Assembly: GCA_951230915.1 (NCBI GenBank)
Contig: OX579633.1
Location: forward strand, 1,860,001-1,924,000
DNA from: Antitrichia curtipendula
Taxonomy: Eukaryota; Streptophyta; Bryopsida; Hypnales; Leucodontaceae
Reading direction: 5' to 3'
Length of the DNA stretch: 64,000 nucleotides
The notes under the pieces are model-generated. The model worked only from the letters and a program-made list of their open reading frames with translations. It was not told where the DNA came from and made no database searches. Positions 1 to 10,796 of this stretch are shown in pieces. A program made the position numbers and the translations under genes. The stretch's first letter is position 1, and each line of letters begins with the position of its first letter.

Positions 1-469
1 GTGGATTGCTACTGCAAATGGGAATACAAGAGTATTCAACTTCAATGGAAGCACATTTTGGACTAATGTGGCCAAATTGAACATAATATCAACGACAAAT
101 TGGTGATTGCCACAACAGATGTGAATACGAGAGTAGTCAGTTTGAATTGAAGCACATTTAAAATCGTGAACATACCAGATTTGCGAAGAATCGCAGGCTG
201 ACTGAATCACTCGCTTACCAATAAACTCAACCGCAACTGCTGAGACAAGAATTAATAGCCAACATCAGTGTGAACAAGTTTTCCATGGGACGGAGTTTCG
301 ACTTCATGAATGTCAATGATGAACCGAATTTCATTGTCATACAACATCAGAGATGCTAAATTTCTTAAGCTAATGCAAAACTCAACGTAAAGTAGCCAAT
401 GTGAAACTGTTTTCGAAATGCAGAAACTTAGCATCTCCTGAGTTAGATATTTAGAACTTCTTCGGATAG
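1..469. other. AT-rich left flank, no gene seen
   Basis: No coding sequence, RNA gene or clear element end is visible. Two loosely similar segments (about 10-60 and 115-165) share words such as 'gaatac.agagta' and 'gaagcacatttt', which suggests an old local duplication. Short reading frames here have no recognisable domain. Confidence 0.4.
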
Positions 470-1205
470 AACATGATTGAAACGACATGATTGAAAGTAC
501 ATGATTGAAAACACATGATGAATCAACATGATTGAAAAAAGAATGAATCAAATATGCTTGAAATGTCAACTTTTAAGATAAGTCATCAACGAAGCACTCT
601 TTGTGAAAGCCGGTGGGCACTTGGTCCACATTCCATAAAAACTTCAACAAAACCAACTGATTAGTAGTTATTCACGCATGATCAAGAATGTGAGAAACTC
701 GATAATCTAGTTTACAGCCTGGCTAGGACGGGTGTCATACATAATCACGATCAGCAACCCATTAATTAGTGACCCATTTCAACATCTTCTCAAGGAATGT
801 GCCCCAATGTTTGAGCACTATCCTATTCTCTCTGGATATATTTTGAACGAGCCATGATCTGACTTCATTCCGGAAACAAAACCACTCATCTCTTTCAAGC
901 TGAGGACTTCCAATTTCCCAAAACTTGGATAAGGCTCACGCACAACCTGACTCCGTCTTTCAATCCAACTTCAATCACAAGTGCCTAAACCGCCTTGCTG
1001 GCTTGGTGCCATCCCTTCAATTTCCCAAAACTTTGCTGAGGCTCACATGCACAAAACGTGACTCCAATCACAATCCAATCACAATCCAACTTCAATCACA
1101 ATCCAATCACAATCAAAATCCAACTTCAATCACAAGTGACGTTCTGCAGCTTATAATACGCCTTGCGCGCTGGCTTGGTCATCCATCCCTGCGAGCAGCA
1201 TTCAG
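470..1205 (-). repeat. Dispersed repeat A, copy 1 (inverted relative to copy 2 at 24.9 kb)
   Basis: Read on the minus strand, this block matches 24855-25205 on the plus strand over most of its length. Shared stretches include the complement of 'gaggacttccaatttccc', 'catgatctga' and 'tgtttgagcactatcct', all in the same order. Copy 1 is longer: it has about 200 extra bases (about 570-775) and a short array of 'tcaatcatg'-type words (470-545). Another short array of 'caatccaacttcaatcac' lies at 1050-1140. The end of the repeat near 1205 lies about 245 bases before the cyclase start codon. No terminal inverted repeat or target duplication was found, so its class is unknown. Confidence 0.75.
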
Positions 1206-1450
1206 TAGACACTAGAAACCTGACAAGCCCAAAAGGTAACTCAATTGCATGCATTCAATTGAATGTCCGGCCAGACTGAATGACTGAGGCTGTTGTTTGT
1301 AATTGAAAGATTGAAGCAAAAGCCGGGCAATCTTTACCTTAGCGGAGATTGGACCGACACGGGCTTGACCGCGACCATCGAAGGTGCCATTCGGTCTGGT
1401 CACACAGCAGCCGAATTTGTGCTGCATTCTATACCAGCAGAAACCGTGCG

Positions 1451-3421
1451 ATGACCGATACTTTGACAGCGCCGGCCACGGCGCACACCGCCATTGAGAG
1501 TTCGCTCGAGGGGCATGTCCGCGCCGCGACCGACGCCATCCTCGCCGCGCAGAAGCCGGACGGGCACTGGGTCTACGAGCTCGAAGCCGACGCCACCATC
1601 CCCGCCGAATACGTGCTGCTAGTGCACTACTTCGCGGAGACGCCGGACCTCGAACTGGAGCGCAAGATCGGCGTCTACTTGCGCCGCATCCAGGGCGAAC
1701 ATGGCGGCTGGCCGCTGTTTCACGAAGGCGACTTCGACATGAGCGCAAGCGTGAAGGCTTACTTCGCGCTCAAGATGATCGGCGAAGACATCAACGCGCC
1801 GCACATGAAGCTGGCGTGCGAAGCGATACTTGCGCGAGGTGGTGCGGTCAATTCGAATGTGTTCACGCGCGCTCTGCTGTCGCTCTATGGCGTGATCCCG
1901 TGGAAGAGCGTGCCAGTGATGCCGGTCGAGATCATCCTGCTGCCGCGCTGGTTCCCGTTCCACATCGACAAGATCTCCTACTGGGCGCGCACCGTGATCG
2001 TGCCGCTGCTCGTGCTTCAGGCGCTCAAGCCCAAGGCGCTCAATCCGCGTGGTGTCACGATTGACGAGCTCTTCCATGAGGACCCCAAGACGGTCGGCGC
2101 GCCGGCGAAGGCGCCGCACCAGAAATGGTCCTGGTTCATCGGCTTCCGCATCATCGACGTCGTGCTGCGTGCGGTTGAGCCCTACATGCCGAAGGACTTG
2201 CGCAAGCGCTCCATCGCCAACTGCCTTGCGTGGGTCACCGAGCGTCTCAACGGCATCGACGGGCTTGGCGCAGTCTACCCGGCGATGGAAAATTGCGTGA
2301 AGATGTATGCGGCGCTTGGGTTCCCGCCGGATCACCCGGACCGCAAGATCGCGCGCGCCGCGCTCGCCAATCTGCTGGTCGTCAAGGACGACGAGGCCTA
2401 CTGCCAGCCGTGCGTCTCGCCGGTGTGGGACACCGGCCTTGTCGCGCATGCGCTGCTTGAAGCCGGCGGCGAGAAGGCAATCGCGGCAGCGAACCGCGGG
2501 CTCGATTGGCTGAAACCGCTGCAGATTCTCGACGTGAAGGGCGACTGGATCGTGCAGCGCCCGAACGTGCGGCCCGGCGGCTGGGCGTTCCAGTACAACA
2601 ATGTGCGGTATCCCGATCTCGACGACACATCCGTCATCGCGATGGCGATGGACCGCGTGCGCGGCGAGCGCGGGAAGACGTTCGACGAAGCTATTGATCG
2701 CGCGCGCGAATGGATCGACGGACTGCAGAGCGAGGACGGCGGCTTCGGTGCGTTCGATGCCGACAACGCGCATCACTACCTCAACAACATCCCGTTCGCG
2801 GATCACGGTGCGCTGCTCGATCCGCCGACGGCGGACTTGACCGGGCGCTGTCTTTCGCTGCAAGCACAACTTGGCGAACGTCCCGCTACGTCAGAGCCCA
2901 TGCGGCGTTCAATCGAATGGCTGCGTCGCGATCAGTTACCGAACGGAAGCTGGTACGGCCGCTGGGGCATTAACTACATCTACGGCACCTGGTCGGTACT
3001 GTGTTCGCTCAACGCTGCGGGCATCGATCCGAGCGATTCGATGGTGAGAAAACCCCGCGATTGGCTGCTCTCCATCCAGAACCCGGATGGCGGCTGGGGC
3101 GAGGATGGTTCCAGCTACAGGCTCGACTATCGGGGTTACGAGTCTGCGCCGAGCACGGCGTCACAGACGGCATGGGCCTTGCTGGCTCTCATGGCGGTGG
3201 GAGAGGTGGAACATGCGGCTTGTGAACACGGCGTCGCATATCTTTGTCAGACTCAGGGCAAAGATGGCCTGTGGTCTGAGCAGCGCTTTACGGCCACAGG
3301 ATTTCCGCGTGTTTTCTATTTGCGCTACCACGGATATCCTCGGTACTTCCCGCTGTGGGCATTGGCACGCTATCGTAACCTGAAGAGCGGAAACAATCGG
3401 GTGGTGACCTTCGGTATGTAG
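1451..3421 (+). CDS. shc: Bacterial-type squalene-hopene cyclase, intronless, likely horizontally acquired
   Basis: Encodes a 656-residue class II terpene cyclase, within the normal 630-720 range of bacterial squalene-hopene cyclases, which cyclise squalene to hopene/hopanol at the membrane. The catalytic motif is DLDDTS at residues 389-394 (family DxDDTA; the last position is Ser). Repeated QW motifs are present, for example PDGGWGED near residue 543, and the C-terminal half has the family blocks GRWGINYIYGTWSVL and TATGFPRVFYLRYHGY. Wording throughout resembles alphaproteobacterial (Bradyrhizobium-like) enzymes. The frame stays open upstream to 1349, but similarity begins at ATG 1451, so I chose that start. 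There are no introns, although every other multi-domain gene here is spliced, and no hpn operon neighbours. The gene is GC-rich (44 of 60 bases in 1501-1560) in AT-rich plant DNA. Hopanoid-type cyclases acquired from bacteria are known in ferns and mosses; contamination or a misjoin is the main alternative. Confidence 0.93.
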   Translation: MTDTLTAPATAHTAIESSLEGHVRAATDAILAAQKPDGHWVYELEADATIPAEYVLLVHYFAETPDLELERKIGVYLRRIQGEHGGWPLFHEGDFDMSASVKAYFALKMIGEDINAPHMKLACEAILARGGAVNSNVFTRALLSLYGVIPWKSVPVMPVEIILLPRWFPFHIDKISYWARTVIVPLLVLQALKPKALNPRGVTIDELFHEDPKTVGAPAKAPHQKWSWFIGFRIIDVVLRAVEPYMPKDLRKRSIANCLAWVTERLNGIDGLGAVYPAMENCVKMYAALGFPPDHPDRKIARAALANLLVVKDDEAYCQPCVSPVWDTGLVAHALLEAGGEKAIAAANRGLDWLKPLQILDVKGDWIVQRPNVRPGGWAFQYNNVRYPDLDDTSVIAMAMDRVRGERGKTFDEAIDRAREWIDGLQSEDGGFGAFDADNAHHYLNNIPFADHGALLDPPTADLTGRCLSLQAQLGERPATSEPMRRSIEWLRRDQLPNGSWYGRWGINYIYGTWSVLCSLNAAGIDPSDSMVRKPRDWLLSIQNPDGGWGEDGSSYRLDYRGYESAPSTASQTAWALLALMAVGEVEHAACEHGVAYLCQTQGKDGLWSEQRFTATGFPRVFYLRYHGYPRYFPLWALARYRNLKSGNNRVVTFGM

Positions 3422-3468
3422 CAGCCGAGGGGGAGGGGACGGAATGATCGTTGCGATGGGAATGGCTT

Positions 3469-3487
3469 CGAGGCACGTATCGCCTCG
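3469..3487 (+). other. Short GC-rich hairpin just after the cyclase gene
   Basis: CGAGGC (3469-3474) and GCCTCG (3482-3487) can pair around a 7-base loop, 48 bases after the cyclase stop. GC-rich sequence continues to about 3500, where base composition drops to the local plant level. It could be a remnant of bacterial intergenic DNA such as a terminator stem, but it lacks a clear following T-run, so that reading is weak. Confidence 0.3.
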
Positions 3488-3499
3488 CTTCGATGGGAT

Positions 3500-4750
3500 T
3501 ATTTTTAGCTCATTTTTCATACGAAGAGAAATAGAAGCGGAGTGTAACACAAGTGTTTTCATTTGTCGAAGCATTATTGAATTACTCATGAATTTTCAAA
3601 TGAGTTGTGCCGTAGGCACCTATTTGTGACCCAAGGTCTTGCATAAATTGTTCACTTGCAACTTGTAAAGAGAAATAGGGAAAGCAAGGAAAATGGTTGG
3701 CTCTTGCAATAAATAATATTTTTTTTCTCGATCCATTCAATGACTATAGAGGTCAATTGAAAGACCATCTCATGTCCATTCCAGAGCTGATCATAGGAGC
3801 GATTCTAAATACACTTTACAATTTTAAGACTCCTACTTTACAATTTTGTCCAAATTACAAATAGATAATGTGTCAAGAGCTCCTTGCAAGCATGTAGTCA
3901 CAAGAACACGATATTCATTAAAATGAGAGTTTTCCAATGTTATGAGAGTGTCGAAGAAGTAGTACAAAACATAAATTGGAGTGAATCCATTGCCTACATA
4001 TACATTGTAACCAATGCAGTGCTAGCAGTGGTGAAAGTAACCCTTGTGCAATTGCAAATTAGCAAAACATTATGAACTAATTCCAAAAAATATAGCAATT
4101 TGTAGACAATAATCATTGAAGGTACACAAATTGAATTCAACAGTGTAGAGTGAGAAATTAGAGAAGCACTATGAAGCATGCCAGTTGTTGCAATCCTGAT
4201 AGCAAGGTACTTGTTATTTACACACTATGCTAGAGACATCACCCCCATTGCGAGTTGATTGCATGAGAACTGATTGGCATAGAAAGTGTATAATGAATGT
4301 AGTTGACAACAAGGTCGACATACAGTCCAACATGGTTTATCTAAACCATCAATAGAGACTGTAATCTAGTTCACTCATTGCAGTGCTCATGACATTCTCT
4401 TTACAAGCTTCTACTGATAATGGTGTAGATGTTTGAAACACACTCTCCAAAGTAATATTTACTACGCGATTGGAATAGTGAACAAATCATGGTTTATATT
4501 GTTGTCACCAGAAAAACAATTATTGACCACAAACAAATATAGCATTTCAAAACAAAAGTTCTACAATATCTTGTTATAGAGTAATTGTGATGTATGTACA
4601 AGTTGTGTGTGACATATACAATAGCATACAATCCTATGACATATCTACGATAGTAGGACTATCTTATACATACACTATTGAAAGAATTTTTTTTTGAGTG
4701 AAATGAGTCCTTTCTATCTATATAAAGAGAGTAAGCTCCATATGAATGAA
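3500..4750. other. AT-rich intergenic DNA
   Basis: No gene, element end or RNA was recognised. An AATAAA-like word (about 3710) could serve as a polyadenylation signal for the cyclase, but this is unsupported. Confidence 0.35.
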
Positions 4751-4759
4751 ATTAGGGAA

Positions 4760-5403
4760 TTACACATGCGATTTGCTCCTAAGGGACCTCATTGTCTTCC
4801 AAATCTCTGGCCCTCGGTTGTATTCGTTACTGCTCTTGAGCCAAAACTGTCGTTCCATCTCCATCCTTTGAATTTGCTTGCATTTTTGGTCCCACGCTTT
4901 TGTAATTTGATTAGCACCAAGAGTGCATGGACTTGCATCTCGTGTCTTGGTCATCCGCACACCTCTAGATGCGGCGCGTCGAGGCGGAAGCAAAGGTGGA
5001 AGAGGATGGATAATAGGCAGTGGTTTGCGCTCACCATGTGGTACCGTGGAATTCAATGCCACTGTAGGAGTTGCATGTACGGCATCCTCGTACAATTTCC
5101 TCTGGGTGAATTTGTCTGTGGCTGACGGTAACATTCGAGAAGCGATCGGGCTTTTGCACCATAGAGGAGACGGCGAACAGACGGACTTTGGACTCAACCC
5201 TCTACTTGGTGGATTGTCCACCATACCATCATCCATGGGCTTTGTAGAGAAGTCCATGGTGGAATTGGCCATTACTGTTGAGCAAAGAAAATTTCCAGTA
5301 TTGAGGATAGCATCGAGGATAGTGTATTGTCCATAGTCCAAAATGGAATCCGTGGACGCTTCGGAGGGAAGGCTAGCTTCGTGAACATGAGTTCGCAAGC
5401 TCG
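4760..5403 (-). CDS. Exon of an unidentified protein, Ser/Pro-rich
   Basis: An open minus-strand frame begins right after a good acceptor (pyrimidine-rich tract ending ...GCATTTCAG) at 5404 and runs about 214 codons to a stop at 4760. The product is rich in Ser and Pro, has a basic proline run (LPPLLPPRRAASRG) and ends in a charged segment with Trp and Met (KAWDQKCKQIQRMEMERQFW). No family is recognised. It lies 455 bases beyond the stop of the FCP1-like gene on the same strand, so it may be the start of a separate downstream gene or a 3' exon of a longer locus. A real exon is plausible from length and splice signal, not from similarity. Confidence 0.4.
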
Positions 5404-5857
5404 GACGGATTTGAAATGCACACAAGTCTAAAGAAGAGAATAAAAAAGGGATAACAACCCACAACAATCCAAGAGCATAAAAAGGAATTGTGCAAGTAGA
5501 AGCAAAATGGACTTGGATCACAAATGCAACAGTCAGTTAAGAGGGGAAAATTTGAACTATCATCTAATTGCAAAAAATCTTTACAATAAGATGTAGACAT
5601 GAATCTTGAAATGGTATGTATAAACCAATTTACAGCGAGCTTAAGAGTTAGAATGTCCTACTTGACTAACTAACGTGCCGAATAGGTTGAGCTGACCTAA
5701 GAACCTATGTATACATTAGATCGACACGGACTATTTAAGTGCGGGTGGAATAAGGGTCCTCCAACAAATATTCAAAACAGCTTGAATCGACCTATTTTGT
5801 CCTACCTTTCCTTAGTTTGTCGGACATCCGCACAACGTCCATCATGTAAATGTATTC

Positions 5858-8800
5858 TCAACAATTTCCTTTGTCATAGAGCATTTTGTGCCAAATTCTA
5901 ACAGAACTGTTTTCCCGGAAAGCCTTGAATCCGACCTCTCCAGCATCGTGCAAGCCGATAATGTAGGGAAGCAAGACATTTAGCAAAAACTTGTCATTTA
6001 GACCAAGCCCCTTGTTGATCCACGAATCTGGGAGGATTACATTATCCGGGTGGTTCATAATGTGTTTGATCGGGCTATCATCTATTACAATGGTATTGGA
6101 CGGCTTGAACATCCCAACGTAGGAATTGAAGAGAGTATCTAGATTTTTGAGAAAGAATTCTTTGTCAGTTCCTGGTGATTTGTATATAGTCACAATGCCC
6201 TGGGTGTCCTTTGACCTCAACGTCGTACATGATTGTTGCCCGAGCACAAGGAAAGGGGGTTCAAGGTTGTGAAATAAGTAATCGCAAATGCAATTAGTGT
6301 TGACCTTGAGCATGGAGCTCCACATTGTGACGTGGGCAAATTGAAGTAACTAATGGAGGAACTCTTTGCAATGCGGTCGCACAAACACAGTCTTGGTCCC
6401 CACAATGGTGGAAATCAGGGTCGAGGGTGTGTGCATGGTGCAACCGGAGGGTTTTGAATAGCCTTTTGATTTGGTGTCTTTGGTGAAATACAAAATCCCA
6501 TTCAGATCTAGGAAAACGTTCAACCACTCCGTCTTGTGCCTCAACCTCAGTGGGCGATAGACTTCTTCCGAGGAACCTCCATGAGTGCATGGAGGATCTG
6601 ATTCCTGCTATCGAACGTACAAATGTGCAGCTAGTTATGAATCTGAACTGACACATTTCGAACACGATATGACTCAGACGCCTAGTAAACTAGCGGGTGA
6701 CAACCACGGAGAGGTTGACAGACCAGGAGGCCAAGAGACAAGAACAAATACAAAGGCTAGAAGGAAGAGCACATCGTACCTGGCGTTGGTGAGGTCGAGT
6801 CAAAGGCGCAGTGTCATCATGCGCAACAATCGTTGATGGAAGGACCACAACTTCTCGATGTTCTCCATCTGCACTAGCAGTCTGTAGCATCGGAGCGCAT
6901 GAACTTGTGGATGGCGGTGAACGATGTGAAGAAGCCGGGTCAACATTGAGCAATTGTGGCAAAATTTCCAGATGCATTGGCGTGGGGGACGCCGACTGAC
7001 CTCTCACATTTGGAGAACACAAGGACGTAGGCTCCATATCATCATTGATTGGGCCTGCCAATCAAGATTGTATACACAAAAAAGGTGTGAGGAATTTGTA
7101 TATTACAGCCTCAAATAATGAATATTGATTACAAAATTGTGTTTGAATACTTGATCCTTCTAGGCTTAATGCACGAGAAGCTGTGGTTTCAAACCAAGTA
7201 CATGTAAAAAAATCTATACATCTACATCTTAACTACTATACAAATCAGCTTGAGTTGAGTTAATACTGCACAAATGACATCGAGTGATTGCTTAAGATTA
7301 ACATGCTGACAAACCACGTTCAAACAAGGACTCACTTTGTGGATGAACCTCGTCGACAGTAAGGCTCTTGCTCCCGTTGTCCGGACCGACAAATGCGACG
7401 TTGGAAGTAATGGGAGCTGAGACAATTGCATCTGTCGCAGGTGCAACGTGGACGAGCGGAGAAGAAGGCCAAGTGTCTGTGATAGTATCCTCTAAAGGCA
7501 GTGGAGGAGGTGGAAGAGCATTGGCAGCGGAAGCAGCAGGAGGTGGAAGACACACAGAAACCTGCACAGAGGGGAGCATGGAGGAAGCAACCCCTAATGC
7601 AGGAAGAGGTGTAGCCTCACCACTAGTTGATTGATGCAGTGCAGCAGCCATTGCTGGCAGCTGCAGCACATGTGAAGCCCCGCTAACATTGGATAAGGAG
7701 GGCATGCTTCCGATCGCCAACTGATCATTGTTGATTGCTGGGAAGAGTGCTGCAAGGAAAAAGGCCCCTTGAAGTTGAGCAACCAACGCAACCCACATCA
7801 TCTTGTTGTTCCTCAACTCCTCTAGCATGAAGGCTTGCATTTTGTCCAGAGTTCTATTCTGTTCCAACTGCATCTCTATGATTGCTATCCGGTCTTGTAT
7901 CCGCTCACTCTTCAATTGCGAGACAGGGTTGTCTATCTGGACGTGACGTGGGGTTTTCACGTCCGGATGTCCGTCAACGTCAATCCGGACGCGTCCTGAC
8001 GCGTTAGGATTATGTCAAAAAAAAAAAAAAAATTTTTTTTTTTTTTTGATCCTGACGGACGCCGGGGTTGAATCCTAACGTCCGTCCGGACATCCTGACG
8101 GACGGACAGGACGTGACGGGGACAACCCTGTTGCGAGATTTCATACCTGATATCTGCGTTGTCATTGTTTCTATTCCTCTTTCTTGTCAATGCCGCTGCA
8201 AGTGGAGGTGTACTCAAGGGCTGACCCGATTGCAGCTGGTCTGAAGACGCCGACGATCCCGGATTGAATTGAAAGGCCTTAGTTGGAGGAGTGATGAATT
8301 CATGCGAGAAATTTGTCGAAAGGATGTAGGTGTCCTCCGCGTTGTTGTTATCTTTCAAGTCCACACGCTCTTCCTCTTCACTATCTGACGAGACGTCAAC
8401 ACTCTGCCTGTTGACAACTTGGACATCAGCGGCGCGCTGTTTGGCCAAGAGTGCAATGGATGCTTCCCACAGTGTCTTCTTGCTCTTCGTGGACGTTGAT
8501 GAAGTTGACCCATCTCCTGATTTCATGCTGAAAGTCCTCTCGTTGACATGATATTTGACATGCAAAAGTCTTGCTTGTCCAATTTCTTCGCCGTTCTCGC
8601 AATATCAGACCATTACTCCCCTTCTTCCTTAACTCCTACTACGTAATAATTCAAACTGGACATTTGCACAGCATGGAAACACGTGAATTAGAAGGCATAA
8701 CACCACATGGATCAGATCAAACCGAACTAAACCAGCAAGTCCCTTTTGCTATTGTCCATTTGGAGAATTATTGTTTGAGTTACCTAACAAACAATAACGT

Positions 8801-9432
8801 CAAACTGAACGTGAGTACCTGTTCATGACAATTTGACCTAAACAGGTAGCTGAATGAGGGCAACATACATATGACAATTACATTTGACATGAAGAACAAA
8901 GAGCTCGAGTCGACCTGAAATGGACTTACCAAGGACGCGCATGTCAGCTTTGAGCCAACAAATAGAGAGAAGACATTCATCCCAATGTTGCAGAATTTCT
9001 TTATAATCTGCAAATAGAATTGCATTCGAAGCTTTGTGTTGTGGATCCGGAGCACCAACTCGTTGTACCCGTGCAGTTTGTTGAAAATAGACATATCCGG
9101 ATGTTGGTACATGACTTTCAGAGTCTGCACTTGCTTGATGTGTGGACTCTGCAGGAACAGAAGGTACACCCTCTGCTTGGATTTTTGGTTGTTCGATTGG
9201 AAATCTTCCAATGGCTCATGCTGCAACTGGTAGCAATGAGTCGGTGGTAAAGAGCATCATGAGTCCTCGGATGATACGAAACTCTAACAATGCTAACCTT
9301 CGTCACCACTCACCATCTTGTAGCACCGTCTGGAGTCCCATATTTTTGAAAAGCACCTTTTCAAAGCTTCCATTGACATATCCTTTGCTTTGCCAGCATC
9401 ACCAAGCACGTCGGCTGCACCTCCTCCAAATC
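5858..9432 (-). pseudogene. Multi-exon gene with C-terminal FCP1/NIF-like HAD domain, broken by a MITE and a nonsense codon
   Basis: Five exons join in consistent phase: 9432-9314, 9226-8930, 8595-7315, 7054-6780 and 6604-5858. The first two encode an unrecognised helical region (QHEPLEDF..., LHGYNELVLRIHNTK). The third is disordered, then has a coiled-coil-like segment (SERIQDRIAIIEMQLEQNR) and a Pro-rich stretch. The fourth is Ser/Pro-rich. The last has an SCP1/FCP1-type HAD domain: motif I DLNGILY, RPHCKEFL, and IVIDDSPIKHI near the end. HAD phosphatases use DxDx(T/V); here the second Asp is Asn, so catalysis is doubtful. Two lesions exist: a 207-bp hAT-type MITE plus 8-bp duplication in exon 3, and an in-frame TAG at 6350-6352 between KEFLH and LLQFAH. 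Removing the 215 inserted bases makes exon 3 1066 nt and restores the frame into exon 4. The 5' end above 9432 is unresolved. Confidence 0.7.
7924..8130. mobile_element. hAT-type MITE (207 bp) with perfect 8-bp target duplication
   Basis: The ends are perfect 10-bp inverted repeats: CAGGGTTGTC at 7924-7933 and GACAACCCTG at 8121-8130. The flanks carry a perfect 8-bp direct duplication, TTGCGAGA, at 7916-7923 and 8131-8138. An 8-bp duplication with CAGGG-type ends is the hallmark of the hAT superfamily. The interior is non-coding: an A-run/T-run centre flanked by CGGACG and GACGGACG words. It sits inside coding exon 3 of the FCP1-like gene. A relative with the same ends lies at 46630-46957. 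Confidence 0.9.
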
Positions 9433-9439
9433 TAGCCCC

Positions 9440-9780
9440 CTCAAATCTCAATAGTTCTCCTATGCATTATCTATATATGAAGCAAATAGATCCACAAAAT
9501 GTTCATCTGTTGCATAGAAGCATCTGTTGTATGGCATTTGCGAGGGCATTTGACAGCTCGACAAGCATGCACACAAGCAAGGATCCAGGTCCCCGACCCC
9601 AGATCCAATTTCCAGGACTTGCATTCTTAGAAAATTGGAACGTGCTGTAAGCTATTGTTCATCTATGGCGACAAGCATGAATCTGACTCATCTGAGGACT
9701 AGTATCTTCAAATCTTCAATATTGCATAGGGAGCTTTATGTGAGCCTCTACCAGAGTCACTTAGATTCTCCATGCGGATT
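9440..9780. other. Region upstream of the FCP1-like gene model
   Basis: May hold further 5' coding sequence of the minus-strand gene: a frame reading ATDEHFVDLFASYIDNA ends in TAG just upstream of exon 1 and could not be spliced on in phase. No promoter was recognised. Confidence 0.3.
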
Positions 9781-9933
9781 CACTACAAGAAAATGGGGGT
9801 ATAAATGACTTGTCTACAATGACCGCATCAACAACAATGATTGCAAAATGACTGCAAAATGACTATTTTGCAGTCATTGTTGTCGTTGTAGTCATTGTGG
9901 ACAAGTCATTTATACCCCCATTTTCTTGTAGTG
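9781..9933. mobile_element. CACTA-type foldback MITE (153 bp)
   Basis: Begins CACTACAAGAAAATGG and ends with its complement CCATTTTCTTGTAGTG. The two halves are inverted copies over almost the whole element, with a few mismatches in the middle. The flanks show a 3-bp direct repeat ATT (9778-9780 and 9934-9936). CACTACAAGAAAA ends with a 3-bp duplication are diagnostic of the CACTA (En/Spm) superfamily. It has no coding capacity, so it would need a transposase supplied in trans. Confidence 0.92.
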
Positions 9934-9936
9934 ATT

Positions 9937-10790
9937 CTAACTCCAAACAACCGAATCAATACTCTTCAGGTAATGAAACTATAAAAGAATGCTATCCGGG
10001 AGGCAAGCTCCTGCAGTTTGGGAGCTGGCAAGCATCTGCCGCAAGACAGCTTTTACCCGGACCCCAAAATAAGCATGTGCTTCAATTAATACCTTACTTA
10101 AGCAATTTTGAGAGGGTGACTAACCCAGAGATCTATGAGCAACAATCGACATATCCAACGGATATCCTTTCTCTGCTCTTTATTTATAGTAAGCTAGATT
10201 GCTGGAAGTCCTATCTTAGTATCAAATTATCAATGCTCTTTCTAATATGGGCAGCATCAGTTCAATCCGACATCCTCGGCGCTTAGTCTTTTCTGCCAGC
10301 TTTGCAGTGCATGACTGAATCCCATGTCTACGTTAAGCACTCTGGCGCCCGATCCTTTAATAAAAAAAAACTAATTATATTGCATAACGCATCCGTCACA
10401 GTGCCTGGCACTGTAACTAGTGCCAACCACTGTAACCACTAACCAGTGCCAGTCAGTCAATTTTTTTCGGGTAGCCTTTTTGGTCTGCTAGCTTTTCGGG
10501 CAAGTGTTTAAAGGCATTCAATTTATTGGTACACATAGGAAATCAGATATTTCTTAGAGTGTGGAAGAGATCCCTTTGAACCACAGCAGCCAAGAGACAC
10601 ACTGATAAGCTTTAATTGTGCATGTAACTTATGCAAAAGAGTGTTAAAAATGACATATCATTGCATGTGGTTTAAAAACCAAGTTTAAAACAGAAGCCAG
10701 CAGTAAAAACTCAACCAAGGAAACCATTTGGACAAACTTGGCTGAGAAAAGCTTGACTTAGATGCAAGATATTCTACTGAAAATGAAAAT
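9937..10790. other. Intergenic DNA, no gene recognised
   Basis: Contains short unrelated reading frames only. Around 10400-10445 there is local repetition of 'cagtgcc' and 'actgtaac' words. No element boundaries were established. Confidence 0.3.
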
Positions 10791-10796
10791 GCTATA

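Noticed and set aside
1212..1748. Minus-strand Arg-rich frame over the cyclase 5' end
   Set aside because: Shadow of the GC-rich gene start; no domain and no splice logic.
1619..2869. 416-codon antisense frame inside the cyclase gene
   Set aside because: GC-rich coding sequence keeps several other frames open; the product is a His/Arg/Asp-rich string without a domain, and the sense frame is clearly the cyclase.
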